This document shows, piece after piece, positions 17,145 through 24,672 of a stretch of DNA of 46,215 bases. Source of the DNA: an uncultured Alteromonadaceae bacterium (GTDB taxonomy: Bacteria > Pseudomonadota > Gammaproteobacteria > Enterobacterales > Alteromonadaceae); assembly GCA_950073835.1 (NCBI GenBank), contig CATMRP010000022.1, positions 1 to 46,215 of the forward strand. Direction: 5' to 3'. The notes under the pieces were generated by a model. The model saw only the letters and a list, made by a program, of their open reading frames with translations, was not told the origin of the DNA and searched no databases. How positions within the stretch are numbered: position 1 is the first letter of the stretch; every line of letters starts with the position of its first letter. The translations under genes were made by a program, and so were the position numbers.

Positions 17145-17594
17145 ATGATTACCGATCGTACCCAGGTTACTGCAATGATCCAGTCTGCCAAAATTACCAA
17201 GGGCATTAAATGGTCTGAAATCGCCGAAGTTGTCGGCCAGTCAAAAGAATGGAGCACAGCGGCATGTTTAGGTCAGATGGCCATGACTAAGGAGCAGGCG
17301 GAAGGCGTAGGTTCACTGCTCGGACTCAGTGATGAAGCTGTGGCCTGGCTGCAAATTGCGCCTTATAAAGGTTCTTTGCCCACTGAAGTCCCAACCGATC
17401 CGTTAATATATCGCTGGTATGAGCTGGTAAATGTTTATGGCACCACGCTTAAAGAGCTTATCCATGAAGAGTTTGGTGACGGCATCATGAGTGCTATCGA
17501 CTTCTCCATGGACTTACAGCGCGAGGAAGACCCTAAAGGCGACAGAGTTCACGTTGTGATGTCAGGTAAATTCCTGCCTTACAAAATGTATTAA
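17145..17594 (+). CDS. cynS: Cyanate hydratase (cyanase, 149 aa)
   Basis: Cyanase converts cyanate and bicarbonate to ammonia and CO2, detoxifying cyanate and supplying nitrogen. The N-terminal 75 residues form the helical DNA-binding-like domain and the C-terminal part the catalytic domain (YRWYELVNVYGTTLKELIHE, FGDGIMSAIDF, GKFLPYKMY). The three catalytic residues of the family are all present: Arg in YRWYE, Glu three positions later, and Ser in GIMSAID. Length matches the usual 147-156. The ATG at 17145 has AGGA 10 bases upstream. No cynT carbonic anhydrase or cynABD transporter is adjacent. The leader (sigma-54-like promoter and antiterminator) suggests control by nitrogen supply. Confidence 0.95.
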   Translation: MITDRTQVTAMIQSAKITKGIKWSEIAEVVGQSKEWSTAACLGQMAMTKEQAEGVGSLLGLSDEAVAWLQIAPYKGSLPTEVPTDPLIYRWYELVNVYGTTLKELIHEEFGDGIMSAIDFSMDLQREEDPKGDRVHVVMSGKFLPYKMY

Positions 17595-17624
17595 AGGTTT
17601 CATTGGCTGTTCCCGGCCGGTTTC

Positions 17625-17656
17625 GCAACCTAACACCGTTTAGGTTGCGCCTTTTT
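17625..17656 (+). terminator. Intrinsic terminator of cynS
   Basis: GCAACCTAA (17625-17633) pairs with TTAGGTTGC (17640-17648) over a 6-nt loop and is followed by GCCTTTTTATTT. Confidence 0.85.
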
Positions 17657-17792
17657 ATTTACTGTTTTGTCAATTCTAACCGAAAAACTGTTTACTCTGT
17701 CCAAACTTACAGTACAGAACCGTCGCTATCTGGTAGCATAGCGCTATTGATTTAATGGCTTTCACGCCCTGCCTCCAAATGTACCTCCAATA

Positions 17793-18995
17793 ATGACTCA
17801 ATCTTCGGTTTTTACTTCCCGCTTTGTCTGGTTTTTGTGTGGGCGAGGTATCTTTAGTGCCATTGAGTCTATTATGGCAGTGGCTTTTGCCTGGCATTTA
17901 TACGAACGTACCGGCGATCCTTTTGATTTAGCACTGGTCGGCCTGTTCCAGATTGTGCCGGTTTATCTGTTATTTCCTATTACCGGTTGGGCGGTAGATC
18001 ACATCTCCCGTAGCAAAATTTTGCTGGCTGGTGCCACCATGCAACTGCTGGTACTTAGCGGCTTTGCGCTGCTAATGATGACACCAGACTTTAACAAGTG
18101 GTTCCTGCTGGCGTTAATCAGTCTGCACGGATGCGGTAAAGCTTTTATGTCGCCAGCTTTACAGGCAACGCTGCCAAATCTGGTACCGCCACACCATTTA
18201 AATCAGGCCGTAGCCATAACCAGCACGGTGTGGAATATTGCGCTAACTGTGGGTCCCTTTGTGGCGGGTATTCTGATTGCCCTGTTAGACCGCAACATCT
18301 ACTGGTTATTGGTAGCCGCTGCTATTGCCACCCTCACCTGTTTTTATCAGATCCCAACAATGGGCGCAGCCAATACCGGCAAAGGCAAGCGGGACTTACT
18401 CGGCGGCTTGCGCTATGTCTGGCAAAATCAAATTGTACTGGGTAGCCTGAGCCTGGATTTGCTAATTGTGTTGTCAGGTAGTGTTGTAGCGCTGTTACCC
18501 GTATACGCAGCAGACATTTTAAATGTGGGGCCTGAGGGGCTCGGTTTCCTTCGTGCCATGCCTGCCGCGGGAGCGGTACTAATGGGCATCTACTTATCCC
18601 GCTTCAAAACAGAATTCGACAACACAGGCACAACCCTGTTTGTTTCGCTGGGCGTATTTGCCCTCTCTATTATTACTTTTGCGCTTTCTGAAACGCTATG
18701 GCTTGCGGCCTGTGCACTGTTTGTTTATGGGGCTTCCGACATGATAAGCGTGGTTATTCGCGGCGCTGTTGTACAGTTAAATACCCCGGATGCACTTCGC
18801 GGCCGGGTGAGTGCGGCCAATTCTATTTTTATTGCTTCGTCCAACCAGCTTGGTGATTTTCGCGCTGGCGCCGTTGCTGCGGCTGTAGGGCCGGTTGGCG
18901 CCACCTTACTTGGCGGTGCCTGTGCTATGGCTGTGGCGGCGGGTGGCGCCTTTTGGTTTAAAGATCTGCGCCGCTTAAAAAAGATCGAGAAATAA
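17793..18995 (+). CDS. MFS transporter, EntS/MFS_3-type (400 aa)
   Basis: Twelve predicted membrane helices over 400 residues, with the MFS signature between helices 2 and 3 (GWAVDHISRSKILLAG). The N-terminal half (FAWHLYERTGDPFDLALVGL; ALQATLPNLVPPHHLNQAVA) is typical of the EntS-like exporter group, which includes enterobactin and macrolide exporters. It probably exports a small molecule by proton exchange; the substrate is unknown. No siderophore or antibiotic genes are beside it. Its last 21 bp overlap the converging dgkA gene. Confidence 0.88.
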   Translation: MTQSSVFTSRFVWFLCGRGIFSAIESIMAVAFAWHLYERTGDPFDLALVGLFQIVPVYLLFPITGWAVDHISRSKILLAGATMQLLVLSGFALLMMTPDFNKWFLLALISLHGCGKAFMSPALQATLPNLVPPHHLNQAVAITSTVWNIALTVGPFVAGILIALLDRNIYWLLVAAAIATLTCFYQIPTMGAANTGKGKRDLLGGLRYVWQNQIVLGSLSLDLLIVLSGSVVALLPVYAADILNVGPEGLGFLRAMPAAGAVLMGIYLSRFKTEFDNTGTTLFVSLGVFALSIITFALSETLWLAACALFVYGASDMISVVIRGAVVQLNTPDALRGRVSAANSIFIASSNQLGDFRAGAVAAAVGPVGATLLGGACAMAVAAGGAFWFKDLRRLKKIEK

Positions 18996-19355
18996 CGGAT
19001 ATAAAATAGAGGCCCAGCAAAACAAAGCCAGCATGATTGCCACAAATACTGCGGCCGAGCCAATATCTTTGGCCTTACCGCTAAGCTCATGAATTTCCGG
19101 GCCTATTCTATCCACGGCGGCTTCTATAGCACTGTTAAGCAGTTCCACAATAATAATTAACAGCAAGCTGCTAACCAGTAGCACGCGCTCTACCGCCGTC
19201 ACATCGAGCCACAAGCTTAACGCTATACCAAATACCAACAACGCCAGTTCCTGACGAACCGCGGGTTCACTCAAAAATGCGGCTTTCAGCCCTTTGAGTG
19301 AATACCAGGTTGCATAATATAACCGTTTAATGCCGGTAACTTTGGTGACAAACAT
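18975..19355 (-). CDS. dgkA: Diacylglycerol kinase (126 aa)
   Basis: This small trimeric inner-membrane enzyme phosphorylates diacylglycerol to phosphatidic acid, recycling lipid left from osmoregulated glucan and LPS modification. The family signature ELLNSAIEAAVDR and the KDIGSAAVF motif are present, with three membrane helices. The ATG at 19355 has GGAG five bases upstream and gives the usual length; the longer frame starting at 19406 is less likely. It converges on the MFS gene with a 21-bp coding overlap and no terminator between them. Confidence 0.93.
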   Translation of the reverse strand: MFVTKVTGIKRLYYATWYSLKGLKAAFLSEPAVRQELALLVFGIALSLWLDVTAVERVLLVSSLLLIIIVELLNSAIEAAVDRIGPEIHELSGKAKDIGSAAVFVAIMLALFCWASILYPLFLDLF

Positions 19356-19507
19356 TACTGCTCCATAACTGCTCTTTGCATTACTCCGCGCATATTTATA
19401 CCACAATCTCAGGCTACCGCTATGAATGTGTGGTGTATAGATTGCAGGATAACTGGTTGGGTCATTTTCTATAGTGTAGCGTATAGCGATTAAGGAAATC
19501 TTAAGTC

Positions 19508-20638
19508 ATGGAATTTATTGATGTTTTGACAACAAAGCAAAGCATGGTCGCCGGCGGCTGTCTTGCTATTATCGTGATTTTATATATCGCAAAACGCCTT
19601 TTTCTGGTGCGTTTACGCGCGCAGATGCAGCAACAGGATAGTGAACACAATCATTTTTATCAGGTACTCATCCTTGCCCTTAATGCACCTCTTAACCTGA
19701 CAATATTTACCATTTTATTGTGGCTGACTCGTTACGGAGTCACTATCACCGGCGCGTTGCCAAAAGAAGATACTGAAATTCTGGGCCATGTCATCAAGGC
19801 CATGGTCATCATCACACTTATCTTGTTTATAGAGCGTTGGGTCACCTACGCCATAAAAGTCTATGCTGCACGCTCACCACTATTAAATAATACTCGCAGC
19901 ATTGCTAGCGGCGCTATCAGAGCTCTGCTTATTGGCTTGTGTATATTGCTGGTGCTGGGGTCACTGGGCATTTCGGTAACCCCGTTAATTGCTTCACTGG
20001 GGATCACTTCCCTGGCGGTTGCGCTAGCTTTACAGCCAACCCTGGAAAACTTTTTCTCGGGCGTACAAATTCTTATCGACAAACCTTTCCGCATCGGTGA
20101 CTTCATCGAACTGGAAAGTGGTGAGCAAGGCTTTGTAGATAAAATTGGCTGGCGGTCTACCTGGATAAAAATGCTCCCAAACAATATTGTTATCGTGCCC
20201 AACAGCAAGGTATCGCAGTCAAAAATCATCAATTACTACTATCCCGAAAAGGAGCTGTCGGTGCCGGTAGAAGTTGGCGTGCATTATAATTCTGATTTGG
20301 ATTTTGTTGAAAAAGTCACTCTGGAGGTGGCTAATCAGATACTGCTCGAACACGAATGGGGAGTTGAGTCTTACGATCCCTTTGTGGTGTACCACACCTT
20401 TGATAATTCCAGCATTAATTTTACCGTAATGCTAAGAACCAAAGAGTATTTTAATCGGTTCTTTGTAAAATCGACTTTTATCAAAGCACTACACAAGCGA
20501 TTTAATGAAGAGAATATTGTTATTCCGTTCCCAATTACTGCGCTCAATTTGCAGCAGGAAGGCGCGGAATCGGTAATGGCCGGCCGCTACGCAGAACAAC
20601 TCGAAGCCGGTCAATCGGCGGATACAGAAACCAAATGA
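19508..20638 (+). CDS. MscS-family mechanosensitive channel (376 aa)
   Basis: Four hydrophobic N-terminal segments lead into the conserved MscS pore helix and beta domain: LGSLGISVTPLIASLGITSL, LQPTLENFFSGVQILIDKPF and FIELESGEQGFVDKIGWRST with VPNSKVS. A cytosolic alpha/beta region with FDNSSINFTVMLRTKEY ends the protein. Such channels release solutes on hypo-osmotic shock. It is longer than the minimal MscS (about 286 aa) by extra N-terminal helices, as in YnaI/YbdG-type channels. It is transcribed alone; a hairpin follows it. Confidence 0.9.
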   Translation: MEFIDVLTTKQSMVAGGCLAIIVILYIAKRLFLVRLRAQMQQQDSEHNHFYQVLILALNAPLNLTIFTILLWLTRYGVTITGALPKEDTEILGHVIKAMVIITLILFIERWVTYAIKVYAARSPLLNNTRSIASGAIRALLIGLCILLVLGSLGISVTPLIASLGITSLAVALALQPTLENFFSGVQILIDKPFRIGDFIELESGEQGFVDKIGWRSTWIKMLPNNIVIVPNSKVSQSKIINYYYPEKELSVPVEVGVHYNSDLDFVEKVTLEVANQILLEHEWGVESYDPFVVYHTFDNSSINFTVMLRTKEYFNRFFVKSTFIKALHKRFNEENIVIPFPITALNLQQEGAESVMAGRYAEQLEAGQSADTETK

Positions 20639-20645
20639 TTAACGG

Positions 20646-20670
20646 GCGCACAGTACAACCGGCTGTGCGC
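20646..20670. terminator. Convergent hairpin between mscS-like gene and uspA-like gene
   Basis: GCGCACAG-N9-CTGTGCGC is a perfect 8-bp stem midway between two converging stop codons. Neither side has a clear T-run, so termination may be partial. Confidence 0.45.
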
Positions 20671-20685
20671 ACCGCGTTTATGCAG

Positions 20686-21111
20686 CTATACCTTAACGGC
20701 CAGCAAATCACACTCAATGCCGTGCAACACTGAATTGGCTGTAGAGCCTAGCAATAACTGCACGCCACTTTGACCGTGAGTACCCATCACAATAAGATCA
20801 GAACTCAGCTTCTTCGCCATCTCATGGATCTCCTCAGCAGCAGAACCAATTGCTACGTGCAGATGAGTTCTTGGGATACCGTGTCCGTCGGCAATGCCCT
20901 GTAATTTCTTAAGGGCCTGTTCACGCACCTCTTCTGAAAAATCCCGCTCTAAAAACAAGCCATAGGGCTCAAAATTAGTTTGCGGATAGGCAACGTAAAT
21001 CAGATTTATTTTGCCCGCTGAACCAGCCAGCTCCAGGGCTTTTCCCACCACTTTACTGTGCTCATTGGCAAACACATCAATTGCAACTAAAACGCTGTTA
21101 TAACCACTCAT
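20686..21111 (-). CDS. Universal stress protein, UspA type (141 aa)
   Basis: A single UspA domain of typical length (about 140 aa): first strand YNSVLVAIDVF, then IVMGTHGQSGVQLLLGSTAN, which contains the G-x2-G-x9-G-(S/T) nucleotide-binding signature, and a final CDLLAVKV strand. Members of this group protect cells in stasis and oxygen limitation, often as dimers. A perfect FNR box lies 62 bp upstream, with a -10-like TACACT at the spacing expected for a class II activated promoter, so anaerobic induction is likely. Confidence 0.92.
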   Translation of the reverse strand: MSGYNSVLVAIDVFANEHSKVVGKALELAGSAGKINLIYVAYPQTNFEPYGLFLERDFSEEVREQALKKLQGIADGHGIPRTHLHVAIGSAAEEIHEMAKKLSSDLIVMGTHGQSGVQLLLGSTANSVLHGIECDLLAVKV

Positions 21112-21146
21112 TGTCAGCCTCCTTATTTGGCTGTTCTGTTTACCTT

Positions 21147-21187
21147 AGTGTAGTACATCTGTGTGATGACTATTTGATGTTTATCAA
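21147..21187 (-). promoter_or_regulatory. FNR-dependent class II promoter of the uspA-like gene
   Basis: TTGAT-GTTT-ATCAA at 21174-21187 is a perfect match to the FNR consensus. On the minus strand a TACACT -10 element (21152-21147) has its centre 31 bp from the box centre, placing the box near -41.5. An fnr gene is present at 35111. Confidence 0.75.
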
Positions 21188-21226
21188 TATTTTAACTGTT
21201 CGGTAAAATCGTTTCATACACCAGCG

Positions 21227-22858
21227 CTAAACCGACTGGGTTTCATGATTCACTTCAGCCAGGGTATTCGCCGGTTTAAAGGTCGAGGCACAAGCCTCCT
21301 TTAAGTGTAACTGATAGGCCTTAGGCGCATCGTCTTCATCGATAAAGCTCCCCGGATGAATTAGCGGAAAGATTTCGTCGTAACGTAATACGGTGTGCTG
21401 ATCAACCCGGCGGAAAATGTGCGTACGATTCAAGTCTTCAGTACTACTATGACCAGTAGAGGATAAAATATCCACCATGGCAAGGATGGTTTTCTTATGG
21501 AACATGGCTACCCGGCTACTTTTGTGATCTACATCCAGCCCTTTATATAAATTTGGATCCTGAGTCGCGACGCCGGTCGGGCAGGTATTAGTATTACACG
21601 ACAATGATTGCACACAGCCAATGGCAAACATCATTCCCCGGGCACTGTTGCATAAATCAGCGCCTAAGGAGAGGTTTTTGACAATCTGAAAAGCGGTAAT
21701 AATTTTACCTGAGGCAATGATTTTTATTCGCTCTCTTAGGTCGAATCCCACCAGGGCATCATCCACAAATGCCAATGCTTCTCTGAGCGGAAAACCAATG
21801 GAATTAGAATATTCCAGCGGTGCCGCACCGGTGCCGCCTTCCCCACCATCCACGGTTATAAAATCCGGTGTGATGCCAGTTTGCTTCATGGCTTTACAAA
21901 TGGCCAGAAACTCACTTTTTCGCCCCAATGCCAGTTTAAAGCCGATGGGCTTGCCACCGGATAGCTCACGCAACTTCTGAATAAACTCAAGCATTTCAAG
22001 CGGTGTGTTAAAGGCATTATGGGTAGGCGGTGAAATAACATCTTCGCCAGCAGTTACGCCACGGATGTCCGCAATCTCCTGACTGTTTTTATGGGCCGGC
22101 AAAATGCCCCCATGGCCAGGCTTAGCACCTTGTGAAAGTTTAATTTCTATCATTTTTACTGCTGGCAGTCTGGCTTTTTCCTCAAATTGTAATTCGTTAA
22201 AACGGCCATCCTTAGTTCGACAGCCAAAATAGCCTGTACCTATCTGCCATACAATGTCGCCGCCATTTTCAAGATGGTAAGGGGTAAGCCCGCCCTCGCC
22301 GGTGTTCTGGTAAAAACCACCCAGTGCAGCGCCTTTATTTAACGCCAGCACGGCGTTTTTACTGAGAGCGCCAAAGCTCATGGCTGAGATATTAAGAATA
22401 CTGGCTGCATAGGGCTGTTTACATTCCGGACCGCCAATAACAACCCGGGGATCATCATCGAGATCGTCAACGCTTAAAGCTGACAAGGAATGACCAATCC
22501 ATTCATAACCCGATTTGTAGGTGTCAATTTGAGTTCCGAATGGCACACTGTCCATACTGCCTTTGGCACGCTGGTACACAATTGAGCGAAACATCCGGCT
22601 AATTGGCCGGCCACTGGTTTCGGTTTCCAGCAGGTATTGCTGAAAAAACGGCCGGAAATCTTCGATTATCCAGCGCATACGGCCAATCAGGGGAAAGTTA
22701 ACTAACAAGGAATGTTTGTGCTGCCGAGCATCGTAAATTGCCACACCCAGCAGGCCACCGCTGAGCACTACTAACCACCACAGCACCGGCAACCACAGGC
22801 TTAACACAATACTGATAACCAACGCCGCAATCAGGTAGGTAAAAATTAACTGTCGCAC
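21227..22858 (-). CDS. Membrane-anchored glutamate-synthase-like FMN/Fe-S protein (543 aa)
   Basis: Two N-terminal hydrophobic helices (about 4-45) precede a GltB-type FMN/glutamate synthase domain: ISAMSFGALSKNAVLALNKG, GTGYFGCRTKDGRF, KLSQGAKPGHGGILP, FITVDGGEGGTGAAP and CNTNTCPTGVAT, whose cysteines match those holding the Fe-S cluster of glutamate synthase. The glutaminase domain is missing, so it is not a full glutamate synthase; the family is annotated as FMN-binding glutamate synthase-related, with no agreed substrate. It begins 13 bp after the stop of the CDF transporter, suggesting co-transcription. Confidence 0.88.
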   Translation of the reverse strand: MRQLIFTYLIAALVISIVLSLWLPVLWWLVVLSGGLLGVAIYDARQHKHSLLVNFPLIGRMRWIIEDFRPFFQQYLLETETSGRPISRMFRSIVYQRAKGSMDSVPFGTQIDTYKSGYEWIGHSLSALSVDDLDDDPRVVIGGPECKQPYAASILNISAMSFGALSKNAVLALNKGAALGGFYQNTGEGGLTPYHLENGGDIVWQIGTGYFGCRTKDGRFNELQFEEKARLPAVKMIEIKLSQGAKPGHGGILPAHKNSQEIADIRGVTAGEDVISPPTHNAFNTPLEMLEFIQKLRELSGGKPIGFKLALGRKSEFLAICKAMKQTGITPDFITVDGGEGGTGAAPLEYSNSIGFPLREALAFVDDALVGFDLRERIKIIASGKIITAFQIVKNLSLGADLCNSARGMMFAIGCVQSLSCNTNTCPTGVATQDPNLYKGLDVDHKSSRVAMFHKKTILAMVDILSSTGHSSTEDLNRTHIFRRVDQHTVLRYDEIFPLIHPGSFIDEDDAPKAYQLHLKEACASTFKPANTLAEVNHETQSV

Positions 22859-22871
22859 ATCAACTCCTTGA

Positions 22872-23759
22872 TTATATTGATTTGGCAGGTTCTATATGAA
22901 TGATAACATCATACAGATCAAACTCCTCTTTGAGGCGGTCTTCGAACGCATGAGACAGCGCATGCGCCGCAGTGAGCGAGAGATGTGGATCTATTTGTAC
23001 AGTGAGGTCACAGATCACCTGTTCGCCCATCGCCCGACTGCGAATAGCAGTCACTTGCTCAATAGGTTTAAACTCACTGACAATTGCCTCAAGCTGAGCC
23101 GGCGTAAACAACTCGTCGGTTACATCGGCGTCTACGAGTACCGGTAAAGCCTGCTGAAAAAGCTCCCAGGCCAGCTTGCCAACAAACACCGCCACCAGTA
23201 AACAAAATAAGGTATCCAGCCAGTAATAGCCTAGTGCAGCGAGTTGCCAGCCAACCAGCACGGCAATAGAGGTCAGTACGTCGCTGAAAGTATGCCTGGC
23301 ATCTGCTGCAAGCAGCTTTGAGCGTAGCTTCTTAGCCTGTGCACCTTCCCACTGACTGAGGGTAAAATTAACGACTATGGCCAGAATGAGAATGGCCAGT
23401 CCGGTATAACTCTGCTGCACCACCTGACCGTGATTTTCGATAGCATAGGCCACTAGTTCGAAAGCCACGACGCTTAGCAGCACGGCTAAAATAAAGATAG
23501 CCAGGTATTCAAATTTCTGATGTCCGTAGGGATGAGAATGATCCGGTGGCTTATGACTAATCCGCATGGCCACAATCGCGATAATGTTATTAGTTAAATC
23601 GGTAAGTGAATGTAAGGCATCGGCCAGGATCACCGACGACTGCGTGACAAAACCGATAATCAGCTTTATCAGGCACAGTAGCAGGTTTACCACCCCTTCA
23701 ATAACGAGTACGCGGGTGATTGCACGGTTTTTTGACGTCTCCTTACTCATTCTGGACAA
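22872..23759 (-). CDS. Cation diffusion facilitator family metal transporter (295 aa)
   Basis: Six membrane helices with the CDF metal sites in helices 2 and 5, DALHSLTD and DARHTFSD (HxxxD pairs), and a histidine-containing loop (HKPPDHSHPYGHQKFEYLA) typical of the family. A cytoplasmic C-terminal domain (about 210-295) follows. The HxxxD pattern together with the HSHPYGH loop suggests export of a divalent metal such as Fe, Mn, Zn or Co, but not which. It lies directly upstream of the GltB-like gene in one transcript. Confidence 0.9.
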   Translation of the reverse strand: MSRMSKETSKNRAITRVLVIEGVVNLLLCLIKLIIGFVTQSSVILADALHSLTDLTNNIIAIVAMRISHKPPDHSHPYGHQKFEYLAIFILAVLLSVVAFELVAYAIENHGQVVQQSYTGLAILILAIVVNFTLSQWEGAQAKKLRSKLLAADARHTFSDVLTSIAVLVGWQLAALGYYWLDTLFCLLVAVFVGKLAWELFQQALPVLVDADVTDELFTPAQLEAIVSEFKPIEQVTAIRSRAMGEQVICDLTVQIDPHLSLTAAHALSHAFEDRLKEEFDLYDVIIHIEPAKSI

Positions 23760-24000
23760 TTCCCCTCACGCTACTTCGTCAAGTAAGTTTACAGCACAAA
23801 TCACACAGCTAAACGCAGGTAAAGCACAATAATTGATCAATAATACGTCAATTATTTGACTTTTGTAGCATTGCGTGCTCAATTAATCACCTGTAACATT
23901 CGGCTTGAAATCGGTAAGTTTACGATTCTTAACATCATAATAATCCATAAATATAAATTCTGGCATTAAATCAGTCAGATAAAATAATAAGTGCGCGAAA

Positions 24001-24471
24001 ATGGAAAAATTAGAAACCGTAAAACGATTAGTTCGTCAGAACAATTACAGAGACAACGACATAACCTATAAACAATGCCAGGAGCTCGGCGTTACTGTTA
24101 ATCGTGTTGGTCTGGAGATATTCGCCCGTAAATTGCGAGCGATGGACAGAGCAGACGAAATCAATGCGCACAAAGAGCAATCCATGGCCGCTCAGGCAGA
24201 ACAAAACAGTCTGCCTGCCACTAGTTTGTCTTTTGAGAAATCCTCCTATATTCCTGGTGCTTTTGAGCAGAATGACTCATCGTCTACTCAGTACTCTAAC
24301 GTTACGCCGTTAAGTAAGGCCGAAGTTCATCGCAAACCTTTGCCGAACGATCCTACCGAACGTAAACGGGAGATTACCTTTGAATTGGGTACAATTAAGG
24401 TGCGTGAATACGAATTGCTACAGGAACTAAACATACTGGAACACAGCGAGAGACTGGCAGAGGCTCACTAA
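24001..24471 (+). CDS. Hypothetical small cytoplasmic protein (156 aa)
   Basis: Residues 1-55 are helical and charged (VKRLVRQNNYRDNDITYKQC), resembling a small helix-turn-helix-like segment. The middle (60-115) is Ser/Gln-rich and probably disordered, and the last 40 residues form a helix (ERKREITFELGTIKVREYEL). No signal or membrane segment. The start is clear but no strong ribosome site is seen (only GTGCGCGAAA). I do not recognise the family. Confidence 0.6.
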   Translation: MEKLETVKRLVRQNNYRDNDITYKQCQELGVTVNRVGLEIFARKLRAMDRADEINAHKEQSMAAQAEQNSLPATSLSFEKSSYIPGAFEQNDSSSTQYSNVTPLSKAEVHRKPLPNDPTERKREITFELGTIKVREYELLQELNILEHSERLAEAH

Positions 24472-24521
24472 AGCTGAATTTAGGTCTCCTTATCGAAGCC
24501 TTATCACCACTACTGTAGTTC

Positions 24522-24578
24522 GTTACACCGGTTAGTCACCAAAGAGTGTTCCTATGGCAACTAAGACATTGGTGTAAC
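24522..24578 (+). other. Nested inverted repeat upstream of the antiporter gene
   Basis: GTTACACC (24522-24529) pairs exactly with GGTGTAAC (24571-24578); inside, TTAGT (24532-24536) pairs with ACTAA (24560-24564). A fold of this sort could be an RNA leader or a protein site. It has no T-run and ends 95 bp before the gene. Confidence 0.3.
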
Positions 24579-24672
24579 AGCCAGGAATTCGCTGTATTTT
24601 TGCCTAAGTAACTTTGCCACGCATTGAACTATCGTGATATTTTGTAGGAAATCAGTCATTCGATAGCTTTTA

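Noticed and set aside
18230-18445. Plus-strand frame inside the MFS gene
   Set aside because: Shadow frame; the MFS frame has the membrane helices and family motifs.
23806-23860. TTGATCAA and GTCAA-N4-TTGAC repeats upstream of the CDF gene as FNR or other sites
   Set aside because: The spacing or orientation of the half-sites does not match TTGAT-N4-ATCAA.
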